Source: a bacterium 210820-DFI.6.37
Lineage (GTDB): Bacteria > Bacillota > Clostridia > Peptostreptococcales > Anaerovoracaceae
Assembly: GCA_020558355.1 (NCBI GenBank)
Contig: JAJCKG010000001.1
Span: 186,001-250,000, forward strand
Length of the DNA: 64,000 bases
Direction of reading: 5' to 3'
Every line of letters begins with the position of its first letter. Within the stretch, counting starts at the first letter, position 1. Of this stretch, positions 1 to 9,099 are shown piece by piece. The notes beneath the pieces are model-generated. The model was not told where the DNA came from. It worked only from the letters and a program-made list of their open reading frames with translations, and ran no database searches. Made by a program: the position numbers and the translations under genes.

Positions 1-1173
1 CGATACGAATTTAGGCTGGATGTCCAAAACGACCGGAAGCTTTTTCATCCGTGCGATCAGATCCTCATTGGTACACATGACGTGGATCAGACGGAAACGG
101 TAGTCCGGCTTTGGATCCGCGTAATAGCATTTTTCAATAGCAGTCAGCGCAATATCAAGGCCCTTGTCTCCGATCGCGTGGATTCCAATCTGCAGATTGC
201 GGTTATAGGCTTCCTGGCACATTTGATTGATTTCTTCCTGTGAGTAATTGCATACACCGCAGACACCAGGCGCGTCGCTGTACGGCTCATATAGAGCGGC
301 TGCCCGGGAGCCAAGGGAACCGTCGCTGTAGATTTTGTAAAATCCGTACTTGATCTTTTCATTTCCAAATCCGGTCTTCATTGAGAAGGAAGGGAAATCA
401 TCATAGCTTATGTATAATCTCAGGTTTAATCTTCCTTCTTCCTCCATCTCCTGGTACACATCCATAAATTCTACGGCGTCGCAGAATTTACCCTGAATCG
501 GATGCGCTCCTGTGATTCCGTAGCTGTTCATATCGGCAATTACCTCTTCGATGGCGTCTTTTTTCGCCTCGGTGGTTGCCAGCTTGTCCGGAATGATATT
601 CAATACCGGTGTAATGGCGCTTTCCCAAAGTACGCCGGTAGGTTCTCCGGATTCGTCCTTTGCTACCGAATTCTCTGCTTCCGGAATAAAATCTCTGTCG
701 ATTCCTGCCAGCTCCAGCGCCAGGGAATTGGTTACACTGACGTGCATGCAGTACCTTCCGATAATAATCGGGTGTTCTGTGGAGATGGTATCCAGCTCAT
801 AACGATCCGGAAGCTCAGGAACCGTCCAGTCTTCATGGTTGAATGCAGCGCCTCTTACCCATTCGCCTTTTGGAGTGATCCTTGCTCTTTCAATGAGCTT
901 TTCCTTACACTCTTCCCATGACTTGCATCCTCTCAGGCTTACTGACTGCAGGCTCTGTGTGTATGACAAAAGATGCAGATGGCAGTCAATAAATCCCGGA
1001 AGCACCGATTTTCCATGAAGATCGATCACTTCATCCGCTTCATAACCTTCCAGATCATCAGTGGCAAAGGTTTTCACGATTCGATCGCCGGTTACCGCAA
1101 TGGCTCCGCGGGTTTCGCCTTCCGCTTCCATCGTATAGACGCGCCCATTTACAAATAACTTATCAACTTTCAT
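1..1173 (-). CDS. YtcJ-type metal-dependent amidohydrolase, 3'-truncated
   Basis: The reading frame starts with ATG at 1173 behind a GGAGG site and stays open for 391 codons to the window edge, so the C-terminus is missing. The product begins MKVDKLFVNGRVYTM, and its PGFIDCHLHL motif near residue 60 is the metal-binding HxH signature of the amidohydrolase superfamily, family 3 (YtcJ-like). These enzymes hydrolyse C-N bonds of amides or N-acyl compounds in the cytoplasm; the substrate cannot be read from sequence. It follows gabT by 87 bp on the same strand. It may be cotranscribed with gabT or use a weak -24/-12-like site at 1231-1246. A role in releasing an amino acid for the neighbouring pathway is inference. 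Confidence 0.85.
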   Translation of the reverse strand, partial: MKVDKLFVNGRVYTMEAEGETRGAIAVTGDRIVKTFATDDLEGYEADEVIDLHGKSVLPGFIDCHLHLLSYTQSLQSVSLRGCKSWEECKEKLIERARITPKGEWVRGAAFNHEDWTVPELPDRYELDTISTEHPIIIGRYCMHVSVTNSLALELAGIDRDFIPEAENSVAKDESGEPTGVLWESAITPVLNIIPDKLATTEAKKDAIEEVIADMNSYGITGAHPIQGKFCDAVEFMDVYQEMEEEGRLNLRLYISYDDFPSFSMKTGFGNEKIKYGFYKIYSDGSLGSRAAALYEPYSDAPGVCGVCNYSQEEINQMCQEAYNRNLQIGIHAIGDKGLDIALTAIEKCYYADPKPDYRFRLIHVMCTNEDLIARMKKLPVVLDIQPKFVS

Positions 1174-1230
1174 TCATTCCCTCCTTAATTTAGTTTTATA
1201 ATCACACCTTTTTTGCGGTGAATTATATGA

Positions 1231-1246
1231 TGCAAATAATGACCCG
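1231..1246 (-). promoter_or_regulatory. weak sigma-54-like promoter candidate upstream of the amidohydrolase
   Basis: Read on the minus strand this is CGGGTCATTATTTGCA, with GG and GC elements at the exact -24/-12 spacing and a good TTGCA half, but a poor -24 half. It overlaps a GATGCAA half-site resembling the regulon operator. It is only suggestive. Confidence 0.3.
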
Positions 1247-1260
1247 CTGATAATGAACCA

Positions 1261-2547
1261 TTATCTCTGAGTTGTCGCGTAGGCCACCGCGTCTTCAAAG
1301 ATCGCCAGAGCCTTATCCAGCTCTTCCTTTGTAACATTCAGCGCCGTCGCGAAGCGGAATCCGTTTCCATGTACACCGCAGCTCAGTGTGATCATCTTAT
1401 GCTCCAGACAGTATTTCGCTACCGCGTTCAGCATTGCCGCGCTTGGAGATCCATCCTCCGGATTCTGGAAGCTTACAGCTACCATCAGGCCCAGACCTCT
1501 TACGTCTCCCATGATCGGGTATTTTTCCTGGATTTCATTTAATCTTGCTTTCAGATATTCACCCTGCTTGTTTACATTTTCCAGAATGTTTTCTTCCTCA
1601 ATGAGATCCAGAACAGCAAGACCTGCCGCCGCGCATACCGGATGTCCTCCAAAGGTTGTTCCATGCATCCCCGGAGCCCATTTGCTCATGATTTCTTCTG
1701 TACTTGCGATGGCTGACATCGGGAATCCTCCCGCAATAGCCTTACCCATGGTCATAATGTCAGGCACAACGCCGAAGTGCTCGCTTGCGAACATCTTTCC
1801 GGTTCTGCAGTATCCTGACTGAATCTCGTCCATGATCAGCAGGATTCCATGTTTGTCGCAAAGCTCACGAACGCCTTTTACGAATTCTACCGGTGGAACT
1901 ACATATCCGCCTTCTCCCTGTACAGGCTCCATCAGAATTGCCGCTACCATTTCCGGAGCTACTACATAATCCAACAGCTGCTGCAGCTCGTTGAGGCAAT
2001 ATTCCGCTCTCTGATGCTCATCAAACCCCTTTGGACACAGATCCTTGCTCGGATAAGTCGCAAAGTATACCGATCCCATCAGCGGTTCGTAATACTTTCT
2101 GTATTTGGAATTGGACGCTGTTACTGTGGTCGCGCCAATACTTCTTCCGTGGAACGATCCCTTGAAGGAAATGATTGCGGGTCTGTGCGTATAGGCCTTT
2201 GCCAGCTTCATAGCTCCGTCATTTGCCTCAGAACCGCCATTGCTGAAGAAGATTGAGCTGATATCTCCCGGCAGCTTTTCAGAAAGTCTTCTGGCCAGCT
2301 CCAATGTAGTCGGGTAGTTTACCATGTTGAAGGACGCTGTTGTCAGCTTATCGATCTGATCCTTCGCGGCCTGTACAATTTTCGGATGGCTGTGACCGAA
2401 TGCGTTAACCGCGATGCCCTGTACACAGTCGAGGTAAGTATCTCCATTCACATCTGTGATGTACATGCCTTTTCCCTTTTCCATAATCAAATCAGTCGAT
2501 TTTGATAAGGCCGGACTCAAATACTTTTTGTAATCATTAAACTGCAT
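1261..2547 (-). CDS. gabT: class III aminotransferase, 4-aminobutyrate (or other omega-amino acid) transaminase
   Basis: This 428-residue PLP-dependent class III aminotransferase transfers the terminal amino group of an omega-amino acid (GABA, 5-aminovalerate or beta-alanine) to a keto acid and yields the semialdehyde. Visible motifs are SNGGSEANDGAMKLA near residue 105, FHGRSIGATT, the DEIQSGYCRTG block with the cofactor-binding Asp, and MGKAIAGGFP, whose Lys near residue 275 forms the PLP Schiff base. Length is normal for GabT. The gene has its own near-perfect sigma-54 promoter and lies 348 bp after the dehydrogenase gene of the large operon, whose product would reduce the semialdehyde. 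The exact substrate is not resolved. Confidence 0.85.
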   Translation of the reverse strand: MQFNDYKKYLSPALSKSTDLIMEKGKGMYITDVNGDTYLDCVQGIAVNAFGHSHPKIVQAAKDQIDKLTTASFNMVNYPTTLELARRLSEKLPGDISSIFFSNGGSEANDGAMKLAKAYTHRPAIISFKGSFHGRSIGATTVTASNSKYRKYYEPLMGSVYFATYPSKDLCPKGFDEHQRAEYCLNELQQLLDYVVAPEMVAAILMEPVQGEGGYVVPPVEFVKGVRELCDKHGILLIMDEIQSGYCRTGKMFASEHFGVVPDIMTMGKAIAGGFPMSAIASTEEIMSKWAPGMHGTTFGGHPVCAAAGLAVLDLIEEENILENVNKQGEYLKARLNEIQEKYPIMGDVRGLGLMVAVSFQNPEDGSPSAAMLNAVAKYCLEHKMITLSCGVHGNGFRFATALNVTKEELDKALAIFEDAVAYATTQR

Positions 2548-2597
2548 AATTGTGTAACTCCTTTCACGTTGTTGTTTATATTACTGCTTATTTATAG

Positions 2598-2613
2598 AGC
2601 AATTATCGTGCCA
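2598..2613 (-). promoter_or_regulatory. sigma-54 (-24/-12) promoter of gabT
   Basis: The minus strand reads TGGCACGATAATTGCT, a full match to the sigma-54 consensus TGGCACGNNNNTTGCW. Expected initiation is near 2587, about 40 nt before the gabT ATG. A matching activator-type inverted repeat lies about 210 bp upstream at 2822-2837. Confidence 0.9.
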
Positions 2614-2821
2614 CAAAGGTATCAGATAAAAAGAATTGTCGCTGTGTACGATAAAAGCAATCTCCTTAAATTTACAAAATATTATTTTAGACTTTGAAAA
2701 TACTGAAATTTCATACGGTTCTTTCTTCCAAGCCTGATTTCTTCTGATTTTTTCTTTTGCGCCGCCTTTAAGAACTGTTTCTTAAAAGTATCCAAAGCCA
2801 CGCTTTACGCTTTCTTTTTTC

Positions 2822-2837
2822 GATGTAATTTCACATC
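2822..2837. promoter_or_regulatory. 16-bp inverted repeat, candidate upstream activating site for gabT
   Basis: GATGTAATTTCACATC has the same architecture (GATGTAA, 2-nt spacer, TTGCATC-like right arm) as four repeats between the activator gene and the dehydratase operon. It sits at a typical enhancer distance from the gabT -24 element. The rest of 2548-2895 shows no gene and no convincing terminator. Confidence 0.7.
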
Positions 2838-2895
2838 ACTTTTTAACTGGGGCTATGACATTTTGCATCTGCCCGTTAAAGGCTGTTTCTGTTTT

Positions 2896-4059
2896 TTACG
2901 CAAAGGCTTCTTCTAAAATTTCTTCCACATCCTTTGGCGCTAACTTACACGGATTTACCGCCAGCAAACGGTACGCCATGGTTCCTTCTATAATTTCAGG
3001 AAACATCTCCTTTGTCACGCCTACATCTTTCAGTTTCATCGGAACTCTCAGGTCTTCCGCCAGTTTAAACACCGCCTCTACTGCCTTGTCCGCACCTTCT
3101 CTCAGAGTCAGCCCGTCAACGTTTTCTCCCAGGGCAACCGCAATCTGCCTGAATTTTTCCAGATTCCCTACCACATTCCGCTTCATACAGTATGGGAGAA
3201 GCAGCGCGTTAGCTGTTCCGTGGGCAACATGCGCAACCGCGCCGATGGTCTGAGCGATGCCGTGGACAACCCCAAGGCCGCCATTCATAAAGGCAGCGCC
3301 CGCTATGGTACTTGCGACAGCCATATTCGCTCTGGCTTCTATGTTACTTCCATCAGAAACCGCGGTACGCAGATTCTCACCGATCATCCGTATCGCGGCC
3401 AGACCCATAGCGTCACTGATTGGCTCCGCGTTGAGGGATACATAGGATTCAATGGCATGAGTCAGGGCGTCCATACCGGTAGTCGCTGTAATGAAAGCCG
3501 GCATTCCCAGCTGAAGAGACGGATCGATGAGGGCCATTTTCGGGATCAGGTTCTCATGTGTAACGGAAACCTTTGTCTTTTCCTGATTGTTGGTAATTAC
3601 CGATGCTGCTGTCATTTCACTTCCTGTTCCCGCAGTTGTCGGGATACAGAACAGCGGCATGCTTTCATTGGTAACGGTCTTCGTGCCGCCGAAAAGATAT
3701 TCTCTGACAGAACCCTCGTTGGTCTGAAGCATACACATAGCCTTTGCTGTATCGATGGGGCTTCCGCCGCCTACTGCCAGGACTACATCCGCTCCGCTGT
3801 TTCTCAAAATATCAGCCGCTTCGTCAACAACTTCAATCGTTGGATCAGGAATCAACGCGTCATATACAATATAGTCCATATCTCCGGCCTGAAGGCCTTC
3901 CTCGATTTTTCCGATGATCCCCGCGTTCACAATTCCCTTATCCGTTGCGATAAAGGCTTTCTTGTAACCGTACTCTTCTTTCAGGATTCTTCCAATCTCA
4001 GCGCTGAGACCGATCCCCATCCTTACTCTGGCAGGCATTTTAAAGATAAAATCTTTCAT
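2896..4059 (-). CDS. iron-containing alcohol dehydrogenase, probable 4-hydroxybutyrate (omega-hydroxyacid) dehydrogenase
   Basis: This 387-residue group III alcohol dehydrogenase has the NAD-binding GGGSPIDTAK motif near residue 100 and the iron ligands Asp and His in TGMDALTHAIE plus two His in GVVHGIAQTIGAVAHVAHG. Such enzymes in the 4HbD/GbsB/YiaY group reduce succinate semialdehyde to 4-hydroxybutyrate, or the homologous C3 and C5 semialdehydes. It is the last gene of a tightly packed operon, 21 bp after the CoA-transferase gene that would activate its product. Substrate choice is inferred from the neighbouring aminotransferase and CoA-transferase. Confidence 0.85.
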   Translation of the reverse strand: MKDFIFKMPARVRMGIGLSAEIGRILKEEYGYKKAFIATDKGIVNAGIIGKIEEGLQAGDMDYIVYDALIPDPTIEVVDEAADILRNSGADVVLAVGGGSPIDTAKAMCMLQTNEGSVREYLFGGTKTVTNESMPLFCIPTTAGTGSEMTAASVITNNQEKTKVSVTHENLIPKMALIDPSLQLGMPAFITATTGMDALTHAIESYVSLNAEPISDAMGLAAIRMIGENLRTAVSDGSNIEARANMAVASTIAGAAFMNGGLGVVHGIAQTIGAVAHVAHGTANALLLPYCMKRNVVGNLEKFRQIAVALGENVDGLTLREGADKAVEAVFKLAEDLRVPMKLKDVGVTKEMFPEIIEGTMAYRLLAVNPCKLAPKDVEEILEEAFA

Positions 4060-4080
4060 TTTTTTCCTCCCTTTCTTTTA

Positions 4081-5457
4081 TTAGTACTGGACTTTACTGC
4101 TGTTTTTCCAGATACCCATCTTTTCCGCTTCTTTCACCAGTTCATCCTGAAAATCCGGATGCGCGATGGAGATCAGCAGCTCCGCTCTCTCCCATGTGGA
4201 TTTTCCTTTCAGGTTGACCGCGCCGTACTCTGTTACTACATAGTGGGTCGCGCTTCTCGGCGCGGATACAATGGAACCCTGCGGCAGTGTCGGCAGAATG
4301 AGGGAGCTTCTGCTGCCATCTTTACCGATTCTTACGGAAGGGGTGCACAGGAAGCTCTTTCCGCCTTCAGATTTAAAAGCGCCCATGACGAAATCCAGCT
4401 GACCACCCGTGCCGCCGATGTGCTGAAGCCCTGCGGATTCGGAATTGACCTGACCGAACAGATCCACCTGCAGGCAGCTATTGATAGAAACCACTTTATC
4501 GTTTGCCGCAATAACCTCCAGAGCGTTGACGTAATCAACCGGCGCAACGTAGCCCAGAGGGTTATCATCCAGAAAATCGTATACTTCCTGAGAGCCCATA
4601 GCAAAAGTAAACACCATTTTGCCCTTGTCGATGTTCTTGTTGCCTGTAATCTTTCCTTCTTTGTACAGGTTTACATAGGCATCTACAAACATTTCTGTAT
4701 GTACACTCAGATCATTGATATCGGACTGGGCAATCATCTTTCCTACATAATTGGGCATACCGCCGATCCCCAGCTGAAGGGTGCTGCCGCTTTCAATTTT
4801 GTCTACAATATGCGTCGCGATCTTCTTTTCGATGTCAGAAGCCTCTTTTGCTACGATATTGGGAAGTGGTCTCGCTTCGCCTTCTACAATCATATCTATC
4901 TGTTCGATATTGATGGTGTTTTCTACGCCGTGGACGATAGGCTGACACGGATTTACTTCTACGATGACTTTTTTAGCCCGTTTAAGGATTCCCCAGTATT
5001 CCGCGAGCTGCGGTCCGAAGTTAAAGTTTCCATACTTGTCCATCGGACTTACCTGAAACATTGCTACATCAATATCTCCTACATTTTCAGCCCAGTATTT
5101 TGGGTTTTCCCGGAATTGTACCGGAATGAACCAGCAGCATCCCTGCTTGTTCATCTTCCGATCCAGACCGCTCATGTGGGTGCTGAGATATTTAAAATGC
5201 TTTGCCTGCGGGTCTGCCTGCAGGATCGCCGGCGGCTCAGGATAGTTCCATATGGTGTCCATTACGATAACATTTTCCAGTTCTTCTGTCCGTTTTGCCA
5301 GCGCTGTGTCCAGATCTCTTACGATCCCGCCAAAGAGTCCATAATGTATCCGGTCTCCTGATTTGACTACTTTTACAGCTTCATCCGCAGTTGTCAGTTT
5401 GCGGCTGTATTCCGCCTGAATCTGGCTCAGCTTGCATAAAGTTCTTGCTGTTTCCAT
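4081..5457 (-). CDS. acyl-CoA:acetate CoA-transferase, 4-hydroxybutyrate/butyrate type
   Basis: The 458-residue product belongs to the acetyl-CoA hydrolase/transferase family that includes AbfT, Cat2 and butyryl-CoA:acetate CoA-transferase. It moves CoA from acetyl-CoA to a hydroxy acid. The C-terminal domain carries LSVHTEM, where Glu255 matches the catalytic glutamate that forms the acyl-enzyme anhydride. GGTGGQLDFVMGA and PNYVG glycine motifs are also present. It lies 13 bp after the thiolase gene and 21 bp before the dehydrogenase gene. Context favours 4-hydroxybutyrate or 5-hydroxyvalerate activation, but release of butyrate at the end of the pathway is equally possible from sequence. 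Confidence 0.87.
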   Translation of the reverse strand: METARTLCKLSQIQAEYSRKLTTADEAVKVVKSGDRIHYGLFGGIVRDLDTALAKRTEELENVIVMDTIWNYPEPPAILQADPQAKHFKYLSTHMSGLDRKMNKQGCCWFIPVQFRENPKYWAENVGDIDVAMFQVSPMDKYGNFNFGPQLAEYWGILKRAKKVIVEVNPCQPIVHGVENTINIEQIDMIVEGEARPLPNIVAKEASDIEKKIATHIVDKIESGSTLQLGIGGMPNYVGKMIAQSDINDLSVHTEMFVDAYVNLYKEGKITGNKNIDKGKMVFTFAMGSQEVYDFLDDNPLGYVAPVDYVNALEVIAANDKVVSINSCLQVDLFGQVNSESAGLQHIGGTGGQLDFVMGAFKSEGGKSFLCTPSVRIGKDGSRSSLILPTLPQGSIVSAPRSATHYVVTEYGAVNLKGKSTWERAELLISIAHPDFQDELVKEAEKMGIWKNSSKVQY

Positions 5458-5470
5458 TATTTTGTTCCTC

Positions 5471-6649
5471 CTATACGTTTTCGATGATTACAGTGGTTCC
5501 CATTCCGCCTCCGGCGCACAGGGTCGCCAGTCCGTATTGATTTCCCCTGCGCTTCATTTCATACATGAGGGAAATCACGATTCTGGAGCCAGTGGCGCCT
5601 ACCGGATGTCCGAGAGAAATTCCGCCTCCATTGACATTCAGCTTATCGGTATCAATGCCTAATGTCTTCTGACAAGCCAGGCACTGAGCGGCAAAAGCCT
5701 CGTTTATCTCAAAGAGATCGATGTCGTCTATGGACAGTCCCGCTTTTTCCAGAGCTTTTTCCGAAGAGCTGATCGGCCCGATTCCCATTACCTCAGGCGC
5801 TACCCCGGTAGTCGCCACGGATACAATCCTTGCCAGAATCGGTACTCCCAGTTCTTTCGCTTTTTCTTCTTCCATCAGGATTACGCCGGATGCCGCGTCA
5901 TTCATACCGGAAGCATTACCCGCTGTAACTTTCCCTCCTTCTTTGAAAGAAGGTTTCAGCTTTGCCAATTTTTCTAAGGAAGCGTCTCTTTTTGGGTATT
6001 CATCTGTATCATAAGTAGTATCACCCCGTCTTCCGCTCACAGTAACAGGAATGATCTCTTCCTTGAACCTTCCTTCATCAATGGCGCTTACGGCTCTCTG
6101 CTGGCTCAGCAGCGCGTATTGGTCCATCTGCTCTCTTGTAACGTCATACTGTTCCGCGACGTTTTCCGCTGTGATTCCCATCGCCGGCCCTACACCCAGA
6201 TTCGTCAGAGAATCCCACATGGAGTCCCGCAGATCCATATGGCCGAATTTTTGTCCATAGCGGGCATTAAATACCATATGAGGCGCTGTACTCATGCTGT
6301 CCGCTCCTCCGGCCATAATGCAGTCCGCTTCACCCGCTTTAATCTGATAATATCCCAGCTGAATGGAAGACATGGAAGAGGTACAGTTCCGATGAACGGT
6401 GATCCCCGGTACTGTTTCCGGAAGACCCGCTTTTACCGCTGCCACTCTTGCCAGGTTGTTTTCCTTATAGGTTCGCTGATAATTACATCCCCATATAACA
6501 TCTTCAATGAGGGCCGGATCCAGATCCGCCCGCTTTACCAGCTCCCGCATGACCGGGATGCTCAGGTCAAGAGACGTGATGGTCTTAAACTGTCCGCCGA
6601 TGGTCCCAATGGGTGTCCTGCATCCCGCTATGATTACTACATTTCTCAT
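5471..6649 (-). CDS. acetyl-CoA C-acetyltransferase (thiolase)
   Basis: This is a 392-residue biosynthetic/degradative type II thiolase that interconverts acetoacetyl-CoA and two acetyl-CoA. It has the nucleophilic Cys89 in HRNCTSS, the NEAFAAQ motif, GHPVGATGSR containing the active-site His, and the C-terminal CAGGGMG with the second catalytic Cys. In an amino-acid-fermenting operon it would most naturally cleave 3-ketoacyl-CoA in the oxidative branch, giving acetyl-CoA for ATP synthesis. Propionyl-CoA would also form if the substrate is C5. It is one of the nine closely spaced genes. Confidence 0.95.
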   Translation of the reverse strand: MRNVVIIAGCRTPIGTIGGQFKTITSLDLSIPVMRELVKRADLDPALIEDVIWGCNYQRTYKENNLARVAAVKAGLPETVPGITVHRNCTSSMSSIQLGYYQIKAGEADCIMAGGADSMSTAPHMVFNARYGQKFGHMDLRDSMWDSLTNLGVGPAMGITAENVAEQYDVTREQMDQYALLSQQRAVSAIDEGRFKEEIIPVTVSGRRGDTTYDTDEYPKRDASLEKLAKLKPSFKEGGKVTAGNASGMNDAASGVILMEEEKAKELGVPILARIVSVATTGVAPEVMGIGPISSSEKALEKAGLSIDDIDLFEINEAFAAQCLACQKTLGIDTDKLNVNGGGISLGHPVGATGSRIVISLMYEMKRRGNQYGLATLCAGGGMGTTVIIENV

Positions 6650-6666
6650 AAATTCCTCCTACTTGT

Positions 6667-7431
6667 CTATTTTCCTGTATATTCCGGCTTTCTCTTTTCA
6701 AGAAAGGCCTTCATTCCTTCTTTTTGATCCTGTGTATTGAAAAGGGCCGCCCAGTTATCCGCCTCCATTGCGATTCCCGCTTCGACGCTGGTTTGTTCCA
6801 GTCCCCGATCAATGGTTTTCTTCGCTGCCGCCAAAGCAATCGGCGCTTTTTTCCCCAGCTTTTCAGCTAGCTTCAAAGCGGCCTCCCAAACCGCTTCTTT
6901 TTCTACAACTCGGTTTACAAGGCCCATGTCCAGGGCTTTTTCCGCGCTGATGGTTTCTCCTGTCAAAATCAGTTCCTTAGTCCTGGCAGCGCCGATCAAT
7001 TTTGGCGCCCGGATGGTTCCTCCAGCTCCCGGCATGATTCCCAGATTGATTTCCGGAAATCCCATCTTGCTGTCTTCCGCCGCAATTCTCAGATCACAGG
7101 CAAGCGCCAGCTCCAGGCCGCCGCCCAGGGCATAACCCTCTATAGCCGCGATCGTCGGTATGTCCAGCGCCGCCAGTTTGTTAAAGGTATCAGAAAAGGA
7201 GAACGCTTTAGCTTCGCGCTCTGTACACTGAACCATGGCCTTGATGTCCGCTCCCGCGGCAAAATTATCTTTTCCATACAGGATCAAGGCCTTTATTTCT
7301 TTATCCCCTTTTATCCCGGTCAGAAAGGTATCCATTTTGTCAACAATATCCCTGTTCAGAGCGTTCAACGCTTTGGGACGGTCGATTCGCAGGACGGCTA
7401 CGCTTCCTAGCTGTTCATATATGATCCCCAT
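6667..7431 (-). CDS. enoyl-CoA hydratase (crotonase family)
   Basis: The 254-residue product is a full-length crotonase that hydrates crotonyl-CoA (or 2-pentenoyl-CoA) to the 3-hydroxyacyl-CoA. The oxyanion-hole regions AGADIKAM and GYALGGGLELALACD, and both catalytic glutamates (in GGGLELA and in FPEINLGIMPG), are visible. Its start is 2 bp from the stop of the upstream dehydrogenase gene, so the two are probably translationally coupled and act on consecutive intermediates. Confidence 0.94.
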   Translation of the reverse strand: MGIIYEQLGSVAVLRIDRPKALNALNRDIVDKMDTFLTGIKGDKEIKALILYGKDNFAAGADIKAMVQCTEREAKAFSFSDTFNKLAALDIPTIAAIEGYALGGGLELALACDLRIAAEDSKMGFPEINLGIMPGAGGTIRAPKLIGAARTKELILTGETISAEKALDMGLVNRVVEKEAVWEAALKLAEKLGKKAPIALAAAKKTIDRGLEQTSVEAGIAMEADNWAALFNTQDQKEGMKAFLEKRKPEYTGK

Positions 7432-7433
7432 AG

Positions 7434-8303
7434 CTACTCGTCCTTTCTGTAATCGTAAAAGCCCTTGCCGCTCTTTCTTCCGTAGTCGCCTCTCGCGTAC
7501 CGCTCAGTCAGGCAGGCTGCCGGCCGGTCAGCCATGTCTCCAGTTGTTCTGAATTTTTCCATGTATACGTTATATTCCAGGTCGATCCCGGTCATATCCA
7601 GCGTTTCCAGAGGTCCCATGGAGTGGCCTAACGCTCCCTTTACCGCTTTATCGATATCTTCAATCGACGCGATTCCCTGATCTACCAGATAACAGGCTTC
7701 TCTTGTTAACGCGCTGAAAATCCGGTTCACGACAAACCCATAGATTTCTTTTTCTACGGCTACCGGTGTCTTTCCAATGCTTTCAATAAAGGCAAAGGCG
7801 GTGTCAAAGGTTTCTTTTGATACATGCGGTCCTTTTACAACCTCTACGATCTTCATCACCAAAGCCGGGTTGAAAAAGTGTACATTCAGAACCCTGGATG
7901 GGTCTTTGACCGCGTCCGCAAACCTGGAGCTTACGATATAAGAGCTATTGCTCGCGTAGATGGTATGTTCCGGCGTGACAGCGTCTATCGCCGCCAGAGC
8001 CTTCTTTTTAACCGCGACGATATCGGAAACCGCCTCAATGACCAACCCCGCGTTTTCTCCGGCTTTCCGCAAATCGTCTGTAAAAAACAATCTGCTCTGT
8101 ATTTTTTCCGCCTCTTCCTTGTCCATCTTCCCTTTTGCGATTCGCTTTTCAAACCATTTCTTTGAAAAGGCTTCCGCGCTTTTCACCATATCCTCTTTGA
8201 TGTCGTAACAGAAGACTTCATATCCATGGAGCGCAGTCTGCATGGCAATCTGATTTCCCATGATACCTGCTCCTATTACGGCCACTTTTTTAATTTCCGG
8301 CAC
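7434..8303 (-). CDS. 3-hydroxybutyryl-CoA dehydrogenase
   Basis: At 289 residues this is a single-domain-pair 3-hydroxyacyl-CoA dehydrogenase of the PaaH/Hbd type. The N-terminal Rossmann fold has GAGIMG at residues 11-16, and the catalytic His lies in NVHFFNPA near residue 140. It oxidises 3-hydroxyacyl-CoA to 3-ketoacyl-CoA, or runs in reverse during butyrate synthesis. It sits between the dehydratase activator gene (17 bp upstream) and crotonase. Confidence 0.94.
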   Translation of the reverse strand: MPEIKKVAVIGAGIMGNQIAMQTALHGYEVFCYDIKEDMVKSAEAFSKKWFEKRIAKGKMDKEEAEKIQSRLFFTDDLRKAGENAGLVIEAVSDIVAVKKKALAAIDAVTPEHTIYASNSSYIVSSRFADAVKDPSRVLNVHFFNPALVMKIVEVVKGPHVSKETFDTAFAFIESIGKTPVAVEKEIYGFVVNRIFSALTREACYLVDQGIASIEDIDKAVKGALGHSMGPLETLDMTGIDLEYNVYMEKFRTTGDMADRPAACLTERYARGDYGRKSGKGFYDYRKDE

Positions 8304-8320
8304 TGTATTTCCCTCCTTTT

Positions 8321-9085
8321 TTATAGCTCCGCCGCGTATTTTGCCGCTCCCAGAGCTCCCATGATCTGGGGCGCCTCCAGCCTTATGATCGGCTGATGAA
8401 TGGTTTCCTCCATCGTGTCTACCAGCGTTTGGTTCAGAGCCGCGCCACCGGTCATTACAACTTCCGGCACAATTCCGATCCGGTTTCCCATTCCCGCAAC
8501 CCGTTTCGAAATTGCCTGCAGAGCTCCCTTTGCCACATCCTGCGGTGTTTCACCGCTGGCAAGCTGCGAGATCATTTCTGATTCAGCGAAAACGGTACAT
8601 ACACTGCTGATTGGAACTCCCGCGCTGCCTGCCTTTGCCATGTCGGAAAGCTCCGGCAAAGAGCATCCGAGCACAATAGCCATAACTTCTAAAAACCGTC
8701 CGGTTCCCGCCGCGCACTTTTCATTCATAATAAAGTTTTCTACCGCGCCGGATTCCCGCAGCCGGATGACTTTCGCGTCCTGTCCGCCGATATCAATGAT
8801 GGTCTTCGCGTCCTGCCTTATATGCCGCACGCCTTTCGCGTGACAGCTTATTTCTGTGATCTGTTTGTCCGCTCCTTTATAGAGCATCCTTCCATATCCA
8901 GTAGCGACGCATTTTTTAATTTGTTCCCGCGAAAGACCGGCTTTGATCAACGCGATCTGTACCGCCTGATCCGCCCCGGTGCTTCCGGTTCCGGAATTCA
9001 CAACCGCGCTTGCCGCAATCTGTCCATCTTCATCCAAAATAACCGCTTTCGATGAAGAGGATCCTATGTCTATGCCTAAGTACAT
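8321..9085 (-). CDS. 2-hydroxyacyl-CoA dehydratase activator (BadF/HgdC-type ATPase)
   Basis: The 254-residue ASKHA-fold ATPase begins MYLGIDIGSSSSK, the phosphate-1 motif, and carries NEKCAAGTGRF near residue 125, whose Cys provides a ligand for the [4Fe-4S] cluster bridging the homodimer. The second cluster Cys is in SSVCTVFAESE. These archerases (HgdC, FldI, HadI, LcdC) inject one high-energy electron into the dehydratase using ATP. Length fits the family and the gene lies 14 bp downstream of the dehydratase beta subunit. The enzyme should be oxygen-sensitive. Confidence 0.93.
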   Translation of the reverse strand: MYLGIDIGSSSSKAVILDEDGQIAASAVVNSGTGSTGADQAVQIALIKAGLSREQIKKCVATGYGRMLYKGADKQITEISCHAKGVRHIRQDAKTIIDIGGQDAKVIRLRESGAVENFIMNEKCAAGTGRFLEVMAIVLGCSLPELSDMAKAGSAGVPISSVCTVFAESEMISQLASGETPQDVAKGALQAISKRVAGMGNRIGIVPEVVMTGGAALNQTLVDTMEETIHQPIIRLEAPQIMGALGAAKYAAEL

Positions 9086-9099
9086 TTTCTGCTCCTTTT

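Noticed and set aside
3220..5361. Very long plus-strand open frame (713 codons)
   Set aside because: It is antisense to the CoA-transferase and dehydrogenase genes, has no ribosome site or recognisable domain, and its residue pattern is that of a reverse-complement shadow.
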